From JBBSEX01 sp038239345 (GTDB taxonomy: Bacteria; Acidobacteriota; Terriglobia; Bryobacterales; Bryobacteraceae): a stretch of 64,000 nucleotides of DNA. Where the stretch lies: assembly GCA_038239345.1 (NCBI GenBank), contig JBBSEX010000011.1, positions 141,687 to 205,686 of the forward strand. The letters are read 5' to 3'. Below the pieces are notes generated by a model. The model saw nothing but the letters and a program-made list of their open reading frames with translations, did no database searches and was not told the origin of the DNA. Shown piece by piece: positions 1 to 9,251 of this stretch. The translations under genes and the position numbers were made by a program. Numbering within the stretch: position 1 is the stretch's first letter; each line of letters opens with the position of its first letter.

Positions 1-617
1 CGCTGCGATTCATCGCGGACTATAAAACACAAATGGCTATCAGTGTTGGAAGACGCGTGGTGGTGATCGGGGCGGGCAATACGGCGATTGATGCGGCCAA
101 TGCAGCGCGAAGGCTGGGAGCGGAAGAGGTTCACCTCGTTTATCGTCGAGGCGAAGCGGAGATGCCGGCGTTCGACTTCGAATACGAACATGCGAAAGCG
201 GAAGGTATTCAATTCCACTGGCAATTGCTTCCGGTCGCATTACTCGGGGCGGCGGGTGTTGTGAACGGTGTTGCATGCGCGCGGGTCGAGTTAGGGGAGC
301 GAGATGCAAGCGGACGGCGATCGCCCCAGCCAATCGAAGGCTCGAATTTCGTTATCGAATGCGACATGGTGATTCCATCGTTAGGCCAAAGCCGTCTCAC
401 CGGACTGGTGGAGGCGTGCCCGGGCATTGCGGTTCGCGATGGTTGCTTGGTGGTGGATCGCGCTACCGGGCAGACGGGAAATCCGCACTATTACGCGGGC
501 GGAGACTGTATCAATGGCGGCCGCGAGGTAGTGGATGCGGTGGCCGACGGGAAACGCGCGGCACTGGCGATCACACGCGAATTAGATTCACGGCGGGATC
601 AAGCATGGCGGATCTAA
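1..617 (+). CDS. preT: NAD(P)-dependent dihydropyrimidine dehydrogenase subunit PreT, C-terminal part (5' end outside window)
   Basis: The reading frame is open from the first bases of the window, so this is the 3' portion of a longer gene (about 200 residues visible). It has a Rossmann dinucleotide motif VVVIGAGNTAID near visible residue 18, followed by a YRRG.AEMPA segment, and ends with an FAD-contact region YYAGGDCINGGREVVDAVADGKRAA, as in the glutamate-synthase-small-subunit/PreT flavoproteins. In this family the subunit passes electrons from NAD(P)H through FAD and Fe-S clusters to PreA, which reduces uracil or thymine. The gene overlaps preA by 13 bases. Assignment to PreT rather than another GltD-like oxidoreductase rests mainly on this neighbour. 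Confidence 0.88.
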   Translation, partial: LRFIADYKTQMAISVGRRVVVIGAGNTAIDAANAARRLGAEEVHLVYRRGEAEMPAFDFEYEHAKAEGIQFHWQLLPVALLGAAGVVNGVACARVELGERDASGRRSPQPIEGSNFVIECDMVIPSLGQSRLTGLVEACPGIAVRDGCLVVDRATGQTGNPHYYAGGDCINGGREVVDAVADGKRAALAITRELDSRRDQAWRI

Positions 618-1990
618 CCACTGTTTTCGCTGGGAGCATCCGCAGCCCCAATCCGTTCTGGCTGGCCTCGGGACCGCCGGCGAACTGCGGCGATCAGGTG
701 ATGCGTGCCTTTGACGCAGGCTGGGGAGGCGCGGTGTGGAAGACCTTGGGCGATCCGATTGCTAATGTCTCCTCGCGATATTCCTCGGTCGATTGGAATG
801 GCTCGCGGATGATGGGATTGAATAATATTGAACTCATCACCGATCGTCCACTGCATGTAAATCTGCGCGAGATCGCCGAAGTTAAGAAGCGTTATCCGAA
901 TCATGCGGTGATCGCTTCTCTGATGGTGGAGTCGAATCGCGAGGCATGGCATCGGATTGTCCGGCAGTCGGAAGACGCTGGCGCGGATGGATTGGAATTG
1001 AACTTCGGATGTCCGCACGGCATGAGTGAGCGTGGCATGGGCAGCGCGGTAGGACAGGTGCCGGAATACGCGCGCATGATTACGGAGTGGGTGAAAGAAG
1101 TTGCGCGTACGCCGGTGCTGGTGAAGATGACCCCGAATATCAGCGATATCCGAGTACCTGCCCGGGCGGCGGCGCGGGGCGGGGCGGACGCGATCTCGGC
1201 GATCAATACGATCAATTCGATTACCGGAATCGATCTGGATTCTTTCGTGCCTCGTCCGAACGTGGATGGACGCTCGGCACACGGCGGGTATTGTGGTCCG
1301 GCGGTGAAACCAATAGCGCTGCATATGATTCAACAAATCGCAGCCGATCCGGAAGTGAATTTGCCCATCTCCGGGATTGGCGGAGTGGCTACATGGCGTG
1401 ATGCGGCGGAGTTTATTTTACTCGGGTGTGGAACGATACAGGTCTGCACGGCGGCGATGCATTATGGCTTCCGCATGGTGGAAGACCTGATCGATGGACT
1501 CAGTAATTGGATGGACGAAAAAGGCTTTCGGACGCTGGAAGATTTCCGTGGTCTGAGTCTGCCAAAGGTCACCGAGTGGAAGCACTTGAACCTGAATTAT
1601 AAGATCGTCGCCGAAATTCATGCTGAGAAATGTATCGGCTGCGAGCTGTGCTACATCGCTTGCTGGGACGGCGCGCATCAATGCATCCATCTGGATCGCG
1701 GGGGTATGGCGCACCGTCTTCCGTCGGAAGTGGAAGCCGCCAGCCGGTCAAGCTTGACGGTGACGCCCATCCCTAAGCTCGACGCGGGCGGAGTAAATCG
1801 TGAGAGCCCAAACCGAACGCCCCTGAAACGCATACCTCGCGTGGATGAAGACGAGTGTGTCGGCTGCAATCTATGCGCTCTAGTTTGTCCGGTGGAGGGG
1901 TGCATCACGATGACCGAAGTCGATACGGGTCGCCCATCGGAGAGCTGGGTGCAGCGGATGTCGGCGATCGCCGGAGGAACAAACGCGTGA
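605..1990 (+). CDS. preA: Dihydropyrimidine dehydrogenase subunit PreA (461 aa)
   Basis: The sequence is a dihydroorotate-dehydrogenase-like FMN TIM barrel (residues ~1-330; SPNPFWLASGPPAN, LNFGCPHGMSERGMG, PISGIGGV) followed by a ferredoxin module with two 4Fe-4S motifs, CIGCELCYIAC and CVGCNLCALVC. This is the layout of the PreA half of bacterial NAD-dependent dihydropyrimidine dehydrogenase, which reduces uracil/thymine to the 5,6-dihydro form in the cytoplasm. The ATG at 605 lies inside the end of preT and matches the family N-terminus; the open frame upstream of it is out-of-family sequence. The stop overlaps the next start by four bases (GTGA), so translation is probably coupled. The length is slightly above the E. 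coli PreA length. Confidence 0.95.
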   Translation: MADLTTVFAGSIRSPNPFWLASGPPANCGDQVMRAFDAGWGGAVWKTLGDPIANVSSRYSSVDWNGSRMMGLNNIELITDRPLHVNLREIAEVKKRYPNHAVIASLMVESNREAWHRIVRQSEDAGADGLELNFGCPHGMSERGMGSAVGQVPEYARMITEWVKEVARTPVLVKMTPNISDIRVPARAAARGGADAISAINTINSITGIDLDSFVPRPNVDGRSAHGGYCGPAVKPIALHMIQQIAADPEVNLPISGIGGVATWRDAAEFILLGCGTIQVCTAAMHYGFRMVEDLIDGLSNWMDEKGFRTLEDFRGLSLPKVTEWKHLNLNYKIVAEIHAEKCIGCELCYIACWDGAHQCIHLDRGGMAHRLPSEVEAASRSSLTVTPIPKLDAGGVNRESPNRTPLKRIPRVDEDECVGCNLCALVCPVEGCITMTEVDTGRPSESWVQRMSAIAGGTNA

Positions 1991-3378
1991 GCACACTGAT
2001 CCGCAACGGCACCGTGGTAACGGCGAAGGAGACGAGAGCCGCCGATATTTTGATCGAGGGCGGGCGCATCCGAGAGGTGCGTCCGGGCATTCCGGAGAAC
2101 GCCGCGGACACGCGCATCGACGCTACGGGAATGTTGCTGCTTCCTGGCGGCGTGGATGTGCACACGCATCTCGACATGCCTTTTGGCGGGACGACATCGA
2201 GTGACGATTTCGAGACTGGGACACGCGCCGCCGCATTTGGCGGGACCACGACGATTGTAGACTTCGCGATTCAGGCGCGCGGTACGCGGATGCGTGATGC
2301 ACTGGATACGTGGTGGAAGAAGGCCGAAGGCAAAGTCTGCATCGACTACGGACTGCACATGATCGTGACGGACCTGGGTAACTCCGGTCTGGAAGATATG
2401 GATGACCTGGTGAGTGAAGGCGTCGCCAGTTTCAAGCTGTTCATGGCCTATCCGAATGTGCTGATGGCCGACGACGCCACCATTTTCCGCGCGCTCTCGC
2501 AAACGGCGAAGAATGGCGCCCTGATTTGTATGCACGCCGAGAACGGAAGCGTAATCGACATCCTGGTGCAGCGGGCGCTTGCGGAAGGGAAAACGGCGCC
2601 GATTTATCATGCGCTGACCCGGCCAACAACCGCCGAAGCCGAAGCGGTACACCGGGCGATCGCCATGGCGGAGATGGCGGGTGCGCCCGTTTACATTGTA
2701 CATTTGTCGTCGGAAGATGCTTTAAATCAGGTCCGGCAAGCGCGAGATCGTGGGGTGCCCGCGTTCGCCGAAACGTGTCCGCAGTATTTGTTGCTCTCGA
2801 TTGAAGAGATGGAGCGTCCTGATTTCGAAGGCGCAAAATATGTCTTCACGCCGCCACTGCGAGAGAAACAAAATCTTCCGAAACTATGGGAAGGGCTGCG
2901 GCAGGATCACCTGCAAGTGGTATCCACCGACCATTGTCCGTTCTGCTTTGAAGAACAAAAGGTGTTAGGCAAAGACGACTTCACGAAGATTCCCAATGGC
3001 GGGCCGGGCATCGAAAACCGGCTGCAGTTGATACACCATTACGGAGTGAATGAAGGCAAGATCTCATTGAACCGATTCGTTGAATTAGTGTCGACAACGC
3101 CCGCGCGTCTTTTCGGAATGTATCCCCGGAAGGGCGAGATTGCGCCTGGCAGCGACGCCGACATCGTGATTTGGGACCCGGAAGCGGATCACCTGATCAG
3201 CGCCCACACTCATCACATGCGCGTCGATTATTCAATGTTCGAGGGCTTCCGCGTCAAAGGCAACGCACGAACAGTTATGTCGCGCGGAGAAGTGATTGTC
3301 GACAACGGGAAGTTCCTGGGCAAGGCCGGCCGCGGCGAATATCTGCGGCGTGCGGCCCGAGGTGGCGCGTGGACGTAA
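1987..3378 (+). CDS. hydA: Dihydropyrimidinase / D-hydantoinase (463 aa)
   Basis: This is a cyclic amidohydrolase that opens dihydrouracil or dihydrothymine to N-carbamoyl-beta-amino acids, the second step of reductive pyrimidine breakdown. Seen: the metal-binding VDVHTHLDMPF, the carboxylated-lysine region FKLFMAYPN, the histidine in IVHLSS, and the final metal aspartate in STDHCPF, all in the right order. The length is typical. The GTG start at 1987 gives the usual N-terminus (STLIRNGTVVTA) and overlaps the preA stop; an open frame further upstream looks like chance. The 3' end overlaps the permease gene by 10 bases. Substrate preference (dihydropyrimidine rather than hydantoin) is inferred from the operon. 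Confidence 0.93.
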   Translation: MSTLIRNGTVVTAKETRAADILIEGGRIREVRPGIPENAADTRIDATGMLLLPGGVDVHTHLDMPFGGTTSSDDFETGTRAAAFGGTTTIVDFAIQARGTRMRDALDTWWKKAEGKVCIDYGLHMIVTDLGNSGLEDMDDLVSEGVASFKLFMAYPNVLMADDATIFRALSQTAKNGALICMHAENGSVIDILVQRALAEGKTAPIYHALTRPTTAEAEAVHRAIAMAEMAGAPVYIVHLSSEDALNQVRQARDRGVPAFAETCPQYLLLSIEEMERPDFEGAKYVFTPPLREKQNLPKLWEGLRQDHLQVVSTDHCPFCFEEQKVLGKDDFTKIPNGGPGIENRLQLIHHYGVNEGKISLNRFVELVSTTPARLFGMYPRKGEIAPGSDADIVIWDPEADHLISAHTHHMRVDYSMFEGFRVKGNARTVMSRGEVIVDNGKFLGKAGRGEYLRRAARGGAWT

Positions 3379-4790
3379 CCACTTACGATCCGGCGTTATA
3401 TAACGAGGATCTGGCGCCGGTCCCGCTTTCCAAACGAACGTGGGGTCTTTACAACTATGCATCGTTGTGGGTGGCGATGAGCGTCTGCATACCGACATAC
3501 ATGTTGGCATCCGGGTTGATCGCCGGCGGCATGAGTTGGTGGCAGGCAATAGGAACCATTCTGCTGGGCAACCTGATTGTGCTGGTGCCGATGCTGCTGA
3601 ACGCACATGCGGGCACGAAATACGGGATTCCCTTCCCCGTCTTAGTGCGCGCGTCGTTTGGCGTAAAGGGCGCGAATATCCCGGCGATTCTACGCGCGCT
3701 GGTGGCCTGCGGTTGGTTCGGAATTCAAACCTGGATTGGTGGGCAGGCCATTTATTCCATGCTGAAGATAATTTGGCCTGGAGCGGCTGCGCTCGCCGGC
3801 GGCGTCTGGATCTGCTTCATGGCGTTCTGGGCATTAAACATATTCGTGATCTGGCGTGGAATAGAAACCATCAAGTTATTAGAGGGGATTGGTGCGCCGT
3901 TCATGCTTGGGATCGGCCTGCTCCTGTTATTTTGGATCACGAAAAAGGCCGGCGGCTTTGGCCCTGTGCTGAGCGCGCCGTCAAAGTTCCAAACTACGAG
4001 TGACTTCCTGAAGTTCTTCATCCCATCGCTGACTGGAATGGTGGGATTCTGGGCAACGGTGGCCCTCAACATTCCGGACTTCACGCGCTATGCGAAATCT
4101 CAGCGGGCACAGATCTGGGGGCAGGCTTTAGGATTGCCGGCGGCGATGACGCTTTATTCATTTATCGGAGTCGCGGTGACCTCCGCATCGGTGGTTTTAT
4201 TTGGAGAAGCAATCTGGGATCCAGTGGCACTGCTTGGCAAATTCAATCAGCCGGTGGTGGCGTTTATCGCGCTCATCGCCTTGCTGGTGGCCACGCTGAA
4301 CACAAACGTCGCGGCCAACGTCGTATCGCCGTCGAATGATTTTTCCAATCTGAATCCGCGCCGCATTTCGTTTCGCACCGGCGGTTTCATTACCGGTGTA
4401 CTGGGAATCGCAATGATGCCGTGGAAACTGTTGAGCGATTTTAGCGCTTATATTTTTGGCTGGCTCGTCGGCTATTCCGGCTTATTGGGACCGATTGCCG
4501 GCGTAATGATCGCGGACTATTTTCTGGTGCGCCACTGCCAACTGGATGTAGCAGCGCTCTATCGGCGCGACGGCCCCTACGAGTACTCAAACGGAATTAA
4601 CTTCCGTGCTGTTGCCGCGCTGATTGCCGGGATTGTCGTTGCCTTATTAGGACTGGTGGTCCCGGCGATACGCTGGTTATACGACTACGCTTGGTTTGAC
4701 GGATTCCTTGTGTCCGCCGTGGCATATACATTATTAATGCGGAGCGTGCCGGTAAAAATGGGTGCGTCCGTGGAGGTGAGAGAGTCATGA
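3369..4790 (+). CDS. NCS1-family nucleobase permease (473 aa)
   Basis: This is an integral membrane protein with about 12 hydrophobic segments and NCS1 hallmarks: the N-terminal NEDLAPVP..KRTWG element, an aromatic/glycine-rich helix region CGWFGIQTWIGGQAI, and NIPDFTRYAK in the middle. NCS1 proteins import uracil, thymine, allantoin, hydantoins or cytosine with H+ or Na+. Position between the dihydropyrimidinase and mmsA suggests uptake of uracil/thymine or dihydropyrimidine (inference). The start is taken as GTG 3369, overlapping the preceding stop by ten bases; further upstream the frame is simply the antiphase of hydA. It overlaps mmsA by ATGA. Confidence 0.92.
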   Translation: MDVTTYDPALYNEDLAPVPLSKRTWGLYNYASLWVAMSVCIPTYMLASGLIAGGMSWWQAIGTILLGNLIVLVPMLLNAHAGTKYGIPFPVLVRASFGVKGANIPAILRALVACGWFGIQTWIGGQAIYSMLKIIWPGAAALAGGVWICFMAFWALNIFVIWRGIETIKLLEGIGAPFMLGIGLLLLFWITKKAGGFGPVLSAPSKFQTTSDFLKFFIPSLTGMVGFWATVALNIPDFTRYAKSQRAQIWGQALGLPAAMTLYSFIGVAVTSASVVLFGEAIWDPVALLGKFNQPVVAFIALIALLVATLNTNVAANVVSPSNDFSNLNPRRISFRTGGFITGVLGIAMMPWKLLSDFSAYIFGWLVGYSGLLGPIAGVMIADYFLVRHCQLDVAALYRRDGPYEYSNGINFRAVAALIAGIVVALLGLVVPAIRWLYDYAWFDGFLVSAVAYTLLMRSVPVKMGASVEVRES

Positions 4791-6250
4791 TCGCTACAGA
4801 ACCAACAACACAAACCTTGAATTTCCTGATTGACGGAAAGTGGACGGGGTCAGCGGATCGCACGCTACATGCGGTCACAAATCCCGCGACCGGCAAGACT
4901 ATCGCCCTAGTTCCCTATGCCACGGAGGCCGACGTGGATCGGGCTGTCCGCACGGCGCACGAAGCTTATCTTAAGTGGCGCGAGGTTCCGGTGGTGGAAC
5001 GCGTTCAGGTTCTCTATCGATACAAGGCGCTGCTCGAAGCACATATCGACGAGCTGGCGGGGATTCTGACAAGCGAGAACGGCAAGACGTTCGACGACGC
5101 GAAGACCGAGGTACGGCGGGCCATTCAGATGGTCGAAGTGGCTTGTGGAATGCCCACGCTGATGATGGGCGATTCGCTAAATGACGTTTCAAGACATATC
5201 GATTCTCATAGTATCCGGCAGCCGATTGGGGTCTGCGCCGGCATTACGCCGTTCAATTTTCCGGCGATGGTGCCGATGTGGATGTGGCCGTTCGCGATCG
5301 CCTGCGGTAATGCTTTTGTGCTGAAGCCCTCGGAGAAAGTACCGCTCACGCCAAGTCGCGCGATTGAACTGCTGCAGGAGGCGGGTCTTCCACCGGGAGT
5401 GTTGAGCGTCATCCATGGCGACAAGGTTGCGGTGGACGCTTTACTGCATCATCCGTTGGTGAGGGCTGTTTCGTTTGTTGGGTCGACCCCGGTGGCGAAG
5501 TATATTTACGCCACGTCGGCTGCCGAAGGCAAGCGCGTTCAGGCACTCGGCGGGGCAAAGAATCATCTGGTGGTGATGGCGGACGCGGATATGCCGAAGA
5601 CCGTGGAGGGAATCATGTCCTCGGCATTCGGCGCGGCGGGCGAGCGCTGTCTGGCCGGAAGTGTTCTGGTTCCGGTGGGCGAAGCCGCCGAGCCTCTGCT
5701 GAAATTGCTGGTGGAACGAACGCGGAATATGACGGTGGGCGACGGATCGCAGAGCGGGATCGAGATGGGACCGCTAGTGACGAAAGACCATTGCGGACGC
5801 GTCCGCGGCTACATCGATAAAGGCGTCGCCGAGGGAGCTACCGCTTTGTGCGACGGGCGGAAAACAGCTCCAGCTGGCGAGGGTTTCTTTCTTGGACCGA
5901 CGATTTTCGATCACGTGACGCCCTCAATGGCGGTCGCTCGCGAAGAAATCTTCGGACCGGTACTGGCGGTAATTCGCGTGGACACATTGGAAGACGCGAT
6001 CCAACTGGTGAACAGCTCGCCATTCGGGAATGCGAGTTCGATTTTCACGTCCAGCGGTAAAGCGGCGCGCGAGTATTCGTCGCGCGTGGAGGCGGGAATG
6101 GTGGGTGTCAACATTGGCGTGGCCGCCCCCATGGCGTTTTTTCCATTTGCCGGATGGAAGAACTCGTTCTTCGGCGATCTGCACGCCCATGGAAAGGATG
6201 CCGTCGGTTTTTACACCGAACAAAAAGTGATTATGACGCGCTGGTTCTAA
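4787..6250 (+). CDS. mmsA: CoA-acylating methylmalonate/malonate-semialdehyde dehydrogenase (487 aa)
   Basis: This is an aldehyde dehydrogenase of the MmsA branch. Seen: NAD-site ITPFNFPAMVPMWM, the segment LGGAKNH in which the usual general-base Glu of ALDHs is replaced by Asn (typical of this CoA-dependent branch), and catalytic Cys288 in GERCLAG. It converts methylmalonate or malonate semialdehyde plus CoA to propionyl- or acetyl-CoA with loss of CO2. In a pyrimidine operon it would take the semialdehydes that arise from beta-alanine and beta-aminoisobutyrate after transamination. It is the last gene of the plus-strand operon, overlaps the permease by four bases and converges on the kinase gene ten bases downstream. 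Confidence 0.94.
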   Translation: MIATEPTTQTLNFLIDGKWTGSADRTLHAVTNPATGKTIALVPYATEADVDRAVRTAHEAYLKWREVPVVERVQVLYRYKALLEAHIDELAGILTSENGKTFDDAKTEVRRAIQMVEVACGMPTLMMGDSLNDVSRHIDSHSIRQPIGVCAGITPFNFPAMVPMWMWPFAIACGNAFVLKPSEKVPLTPSRAIELLQEAGLPPGVLSVIHGDKVAVDALLHHPLVRAVSFVGSTPVAKYIYATSAAEGKRVQALGGAKNHLVVMADADMPKTVEGIMSSAFGAAGERCLAGSVLVPVGEAAEPLLKLLVERTRNMTVGDGSQSGIEMGPLVTKDHCGRVRGYIDKGVAEGATALCDGRKTAPAGEGFFLGPTIFDHVTPSMAVAREEIFGPVLAVIRVDTLEDAIQLVNSSPFGNASSIFTSSGKAAREYSSRVEAGMVGVNIGVAAPMAFFPFAGWKNSFFGDLHAHGKDAVGFYTEQKVIMTRWF

Positions 6251-6260
6251 AGCCCAAGCG

Positions 6261-8687
6261 CTATCCGGCCAAAAGCGATGCGTCGGCTACGCGAGACCGT
6301 CCGGAATGCGTTTCCACGATTGCGAGCAAGGCGGGTGCCTGAATTGGCTTGGAAATATAATCGTCCATTCCAGCTTGTAAGCAACGTTCTCGATCGCCCG
6401 TCATAGCATGGGCTGTCATGGCAACGATGGGAATGTACCCACCGGTCTGTATTTCGATGTTGCGAATCGCCGCCGTGGCCTCCATACCGCCCATTTCCGG
6501 CATCTGCACGTCCATCAGGATGACATCGAAATTCTGCTCCTTCAGTAGGCGGAGCGCGTGTACACCGGTGTTAGCAAGTACGACGCTATGGCCGGCTTTT
6601 TCGAGCATCAAACGCGCCACCCGCTGATTTATCACATTATCTTCCGCGAGAAGAATATGACTTCCTGTCCCCCGATGCGCATTCCGGCGCACGGCCGACG
6701 TCATTATTTCGGGTCTTGTTGGGCCCCGTTCGGGCTGAGCCTGAGACGCGAGGGCCTCGACGATAGCCGCGCGTAGCTCCTGGCGCCTTATTGGCTTTGT
6801 TAAATACGCCGCTATACCCAATTCTTTGCACCGCGCTATGTCGCCCCGACGCCCGCCCGAAGTCAGCATAAGGATCGCCGCCTGGGTGATGTTGGGTATG
6901 GCTTTAATGCGCTCGATCAAATCAAACCCATCCATTTCCGGCATATGAACGTCGCTGAGAACCAGTCCAAACTGCTGTCCCAGTTCTTCAGCACGGCGCA
7001 GGTGGGCCAAACCTTCAGCGGCACTCGCCGCGACGGTCGGCAGTAACCCCCAAGTCCACATTAAGTCCGCTAAGATACGCCGATTCGTTGAGTTATCATC
7101 CACCACCAGGACGGAGATACCGGCTAACGAAATCTCCTCGAGTGGTCGCACTTCCAGTCGTTCGGCGGATGCTTCTAATGAGACGGTGAAGTGGAAACCG
7201 CTACCCTTGCCAATTGTGCTTTCCACCCAGATCTTCCCGTTCATCGCATTCACCAGCCGAGCCGAAATCGTCAAGCCTAGCCCGGTCCCGCCGTAGTTAC
7301 GAGTGGTCGATCCGTCAACCTGAGAAAAGGCGTCAAAGATCATCTCGTGGCGGTTCGCCGGAATTCCGATTCCGGTATCGCGCACAGTGTAATGCAACTG
7401 CACGCGGCCATCTTCCTGGGATTCCAAACATACATCCAGTTCCACTTCGCCCGAAGCGGTGAATTTGATGGCATTCCCCAGAAGGTTGATGAGAACCTGA
7501 CGTAGCCGGGTGACATCGCCGACGGCATATTCCGGAACTTCACGGCGGACTTCACAGAGTAATTCCAGATTCTTTTCGTGAGCCCGCAGCGCCATGGCCT
7601 TGATCGTTTCCTCAACGTGATCGCGCACATTGAAGGGGATTGGATCCATTTCGAGTTTGCCCGCCTCGATCTTTGAGAAATCGAGGATGTCGTTGATGAC
7701 GATCAGCATTGCATCGGCCGAGGTTCTGACAATATTCAGGTAGTCGCGCTGCTCGGCGGTGATATCGGTGTCGAGGGTCAATTCCGTCATACCCATAATT
7801 CCGTTCATCGGCGTCCGGATTTCGTGACTCATGTTCGCCAGAAACTCACTCTTAGCGCGGCTGGCGGCCTCCGCCCGATCCTTTGCCTCCGACAGTTCCC
7901 CGTTGGATTTGAGAAGTTCCGCCGTTCGCGCCTCTACCTCACCTTCGAGGCGATCCCGGTGACAAATCAGGGCTAGGTCGCGACTTTCAATCTCGGCCAA
8001 CATCGCATTGAAGGTATCGGTCAGTTGTCCCAGATCATCTTCGGCGTACTTTACCGCCCTGGCAGAGTAATTTTTCTCCACGGAAACGGTTTTGGCCACA
8101 AGTGCCAGATGCGCGATCGGCTCAAGAATGAAGCGCTGCAATTTGCCCGAGATGAGCATCGCCAGGAGAGAGGCGCCGAGAAGAATTGCCAGTACAATCC
8201 AGGCAAATTGGTGTAGGCGCGACTGCAGTTCATCGAGGTCGGAGATAAGGCACACGGTCCCGATCTTCTTGCCGTTGAGCTTCACACCGCGGAATAACAC
8301 GAGACGGTCAGCTTGGATGTTGCTGCTATCGCCGGCTGGACTGGGTTGGGTTAAGAGCCTGACGCCCTGCTGGCGGCGATACGCGGCGAACAGTTTACCG
8401 TCGGCCGTATAAAGGAAGCCCGCGACGACATTCCGCTTGACCCTAAGTGTTGTCAGGAGTTCCTCAGCGGCCGAGGCATCGTTGAAGCTCAACGCGGCGG
8501 TGCTGTTGGCGCTAAAGATCTCAGCGACCATACCGAGATCGTTGCGCAGTGAATCCCGGGCCGCCATTTGGTCATACACCAGAACGGTGGAACAGGCCAG
8601 AATCAACGCACTGGTCACGGTAGCGCCGATCAGCAGATTCAGCTTATATTTAACGGACAAATTTAGATAGCTGCTGGCAATATTCAT
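6261..8687 (-). CDS. Membrane hybrid sensor histidine kinase with two receiver domains (808 aa)
   Basis: Domains in order: TM helix ~17-36; periplasmic sensor region ~37-158 (CHASE8-like by position and size); TM ~163-181; HAMP ~182-235; coiled coil; HisKA with phospho-accepting His288 (NMSHEIRTPMNG); HATPase_c with NLLGNAIKF and GGTGLGL (to ~505); receiver 1 (~523-645, acceptor Asp579); receiver 2 (~677-795, acceptor Asp726). There is no Hpt domain or DNA-binding output, so signal must leave to another protein. An AAGGA Shine-Dalgarno precedes the ATG. It lies 12 bases after the YfiR-like gene and is presumably co-transcribed with it and with the TonB receptor. The ligand is unknown. Confidence 0.93.
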   Translation of the reverse strand: MNIASSYLNLSVKYKLNLLIGATVTSALILACSTVLVYDQMAARDSLRNDLGMVAEIFSANSTAALSFNDASAAEELLTTLRVKRNVVAGFLYTADGKLFAAYRRQQGVRLLTQPSPAGDSSNIQADRLVLFRGVKLNGKKIGTVCLISDLDELQSRLHQFAWIVLAILLGASLLAMLISGKLQRFILEPIAHLALVAKTVSVEKNYSARAVKYAEDDLGQLTDTFNAMLAEIESRDLALICHRDRLEGEVEARTAELLKSNGELSEAKDRAEAASRAKSEFLANMSHEIRTPMNGIMGMTELTLDTDITAEQRDYLNIVRTSADAMLIVINDILDFSKIEAGKLEMDPIPFNVRDHVEETIKAMALRAHEKNLELLCEVRREVPEYAVGDVTRLRQVLINLLGNAIKFTASGEVELDVCLESQEDGRVQLHYTVRDTGIGIPANRHEMIFDAFSQVDGSTTRNYGGTGLGLTISARLVNAMNGKIWVESTIGKGSGFHFTVSLEASAERLEVRPLEEISLAGISVLVVDDNSTNRRILADLMWTWGLLPTVAASAAEGLAHLRRAEELGQQFGLVLSDVHMPEMDGFDLIERIKAIPNITQAAILMLTSGGRRGDIARCKELGIAAYLTKPIRRQELRAAIVEALASQAQPERGPTRPEIMTSAVRRNAHRGTGSHILLAEDNVINQRVARLMLEKAGHSVVLANTGVHALRLLKEQNFDVILMDVQMPEMGGMEATAAIRNIEIQTGGYIPIVAMTAHAMTGDRERCLQAGMDDYISKPIQAPALLAIVETHSGRSRVADASLLAG

Positions 8688-8699
8688 TTTTTTGTTTCC

Positions 8700-9251
8700 T
8701 TACTGCTTCTTCGTGTCCCCTAGGCTTAACAGCTTCGAACTGATCTTGAGCTTTTCGCGAACCGCCGCGTCCGCGTCAATTTCGAAGCGCACTTGAGCGC
8801 TCTTCAGCTTGAAGCGAACGATTCCCCCTTGGGGGAGGAAGTCGTCGGTTTCCCCGACTGTCAGGATGTGAAAGCCCTTCAGGTCGCTAAGCAGCGGGCG
8901 CGATCTTTTCCACTCCGCGGCGCTTATAAATAGGACATGGCACCCAGCCGCTTGTCGAGCGTCAGCGATCCTATTGATCAAGAATGCTTTACCTTCAAAA
9001 TCTCTTCCCTGCACCATATCTTCCAGAGCGGAGCCGAAGGGATTCTGGCCGAGGACGCAGATCTGAAAGGGCGCCTCAGCTGAATTGGGCGTTGCCGGCC
9101 AAATCACGAACTTGGCGAAGTTAACGAGAAAGGCCGCCTTCACCTGATATTCATTGATGCCCGGTGCTTCCGCGCGAGCCTGAACCAGGCCCGCTGTGAC
9201 GGCGATGACCAGCAGCCGGATTGTCGTTTTACTGAGACCTAGAAGTGCCAC
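8700..9251 (-). CDS. YfiR-like (DUF4154) periplasmic protein (183 aa)
   Basis: An N-terminal signal segment (LLVIAVTAGLVQARA) is followed by EYQVKAAFLVNFAKFVIWP, the characteristic opening of YfiR/DUF4154 proteins, then FQICVLGQNPFG and a C-terminal RFKLKSAQVRFEIDADAA. YfiR in Pseudomonas is a periplasmic regulator that holds down a membrane diguanylate cyclase; here the neighbour is a kinase rather than a cyclase, so by inference it may modulate the kinase sensor domain. The start is GTG at 9251, overlapping the end of the TonB receptor gene by 13 bases. Most members carry paired cysteines; two are seen here (CVLG and GCHVLF). Confidence 0.87.
   Translation of the reverse strand: MALLGLSKTTIRLLVIAVTAGLVQARAEAPGINEYQVKAAFLVNFAKFVIWPATPNSAEAPFQICVLGQNPFGSALEDMVQGRDFEGKAFLINRIADARQAAGCHVLFISAAEWKRSRPLLSDLKGFHILTVGETDDFLPQGGIVRFKLKSAQVRFEIDADAAVREKLKISSKLLSLGDTKKQ

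Noticed and set aside
614..1336. Minus-strand open frame (240 aa) in preA
   Set aside because: Arg/His-rich antisense shadow of a well-supported gene.
1678..2703. Minus-strand open frame (341 aa) across preA and hydA
   Set aside because: Antisense shadow; both plus-strand genes have complete family motifs.
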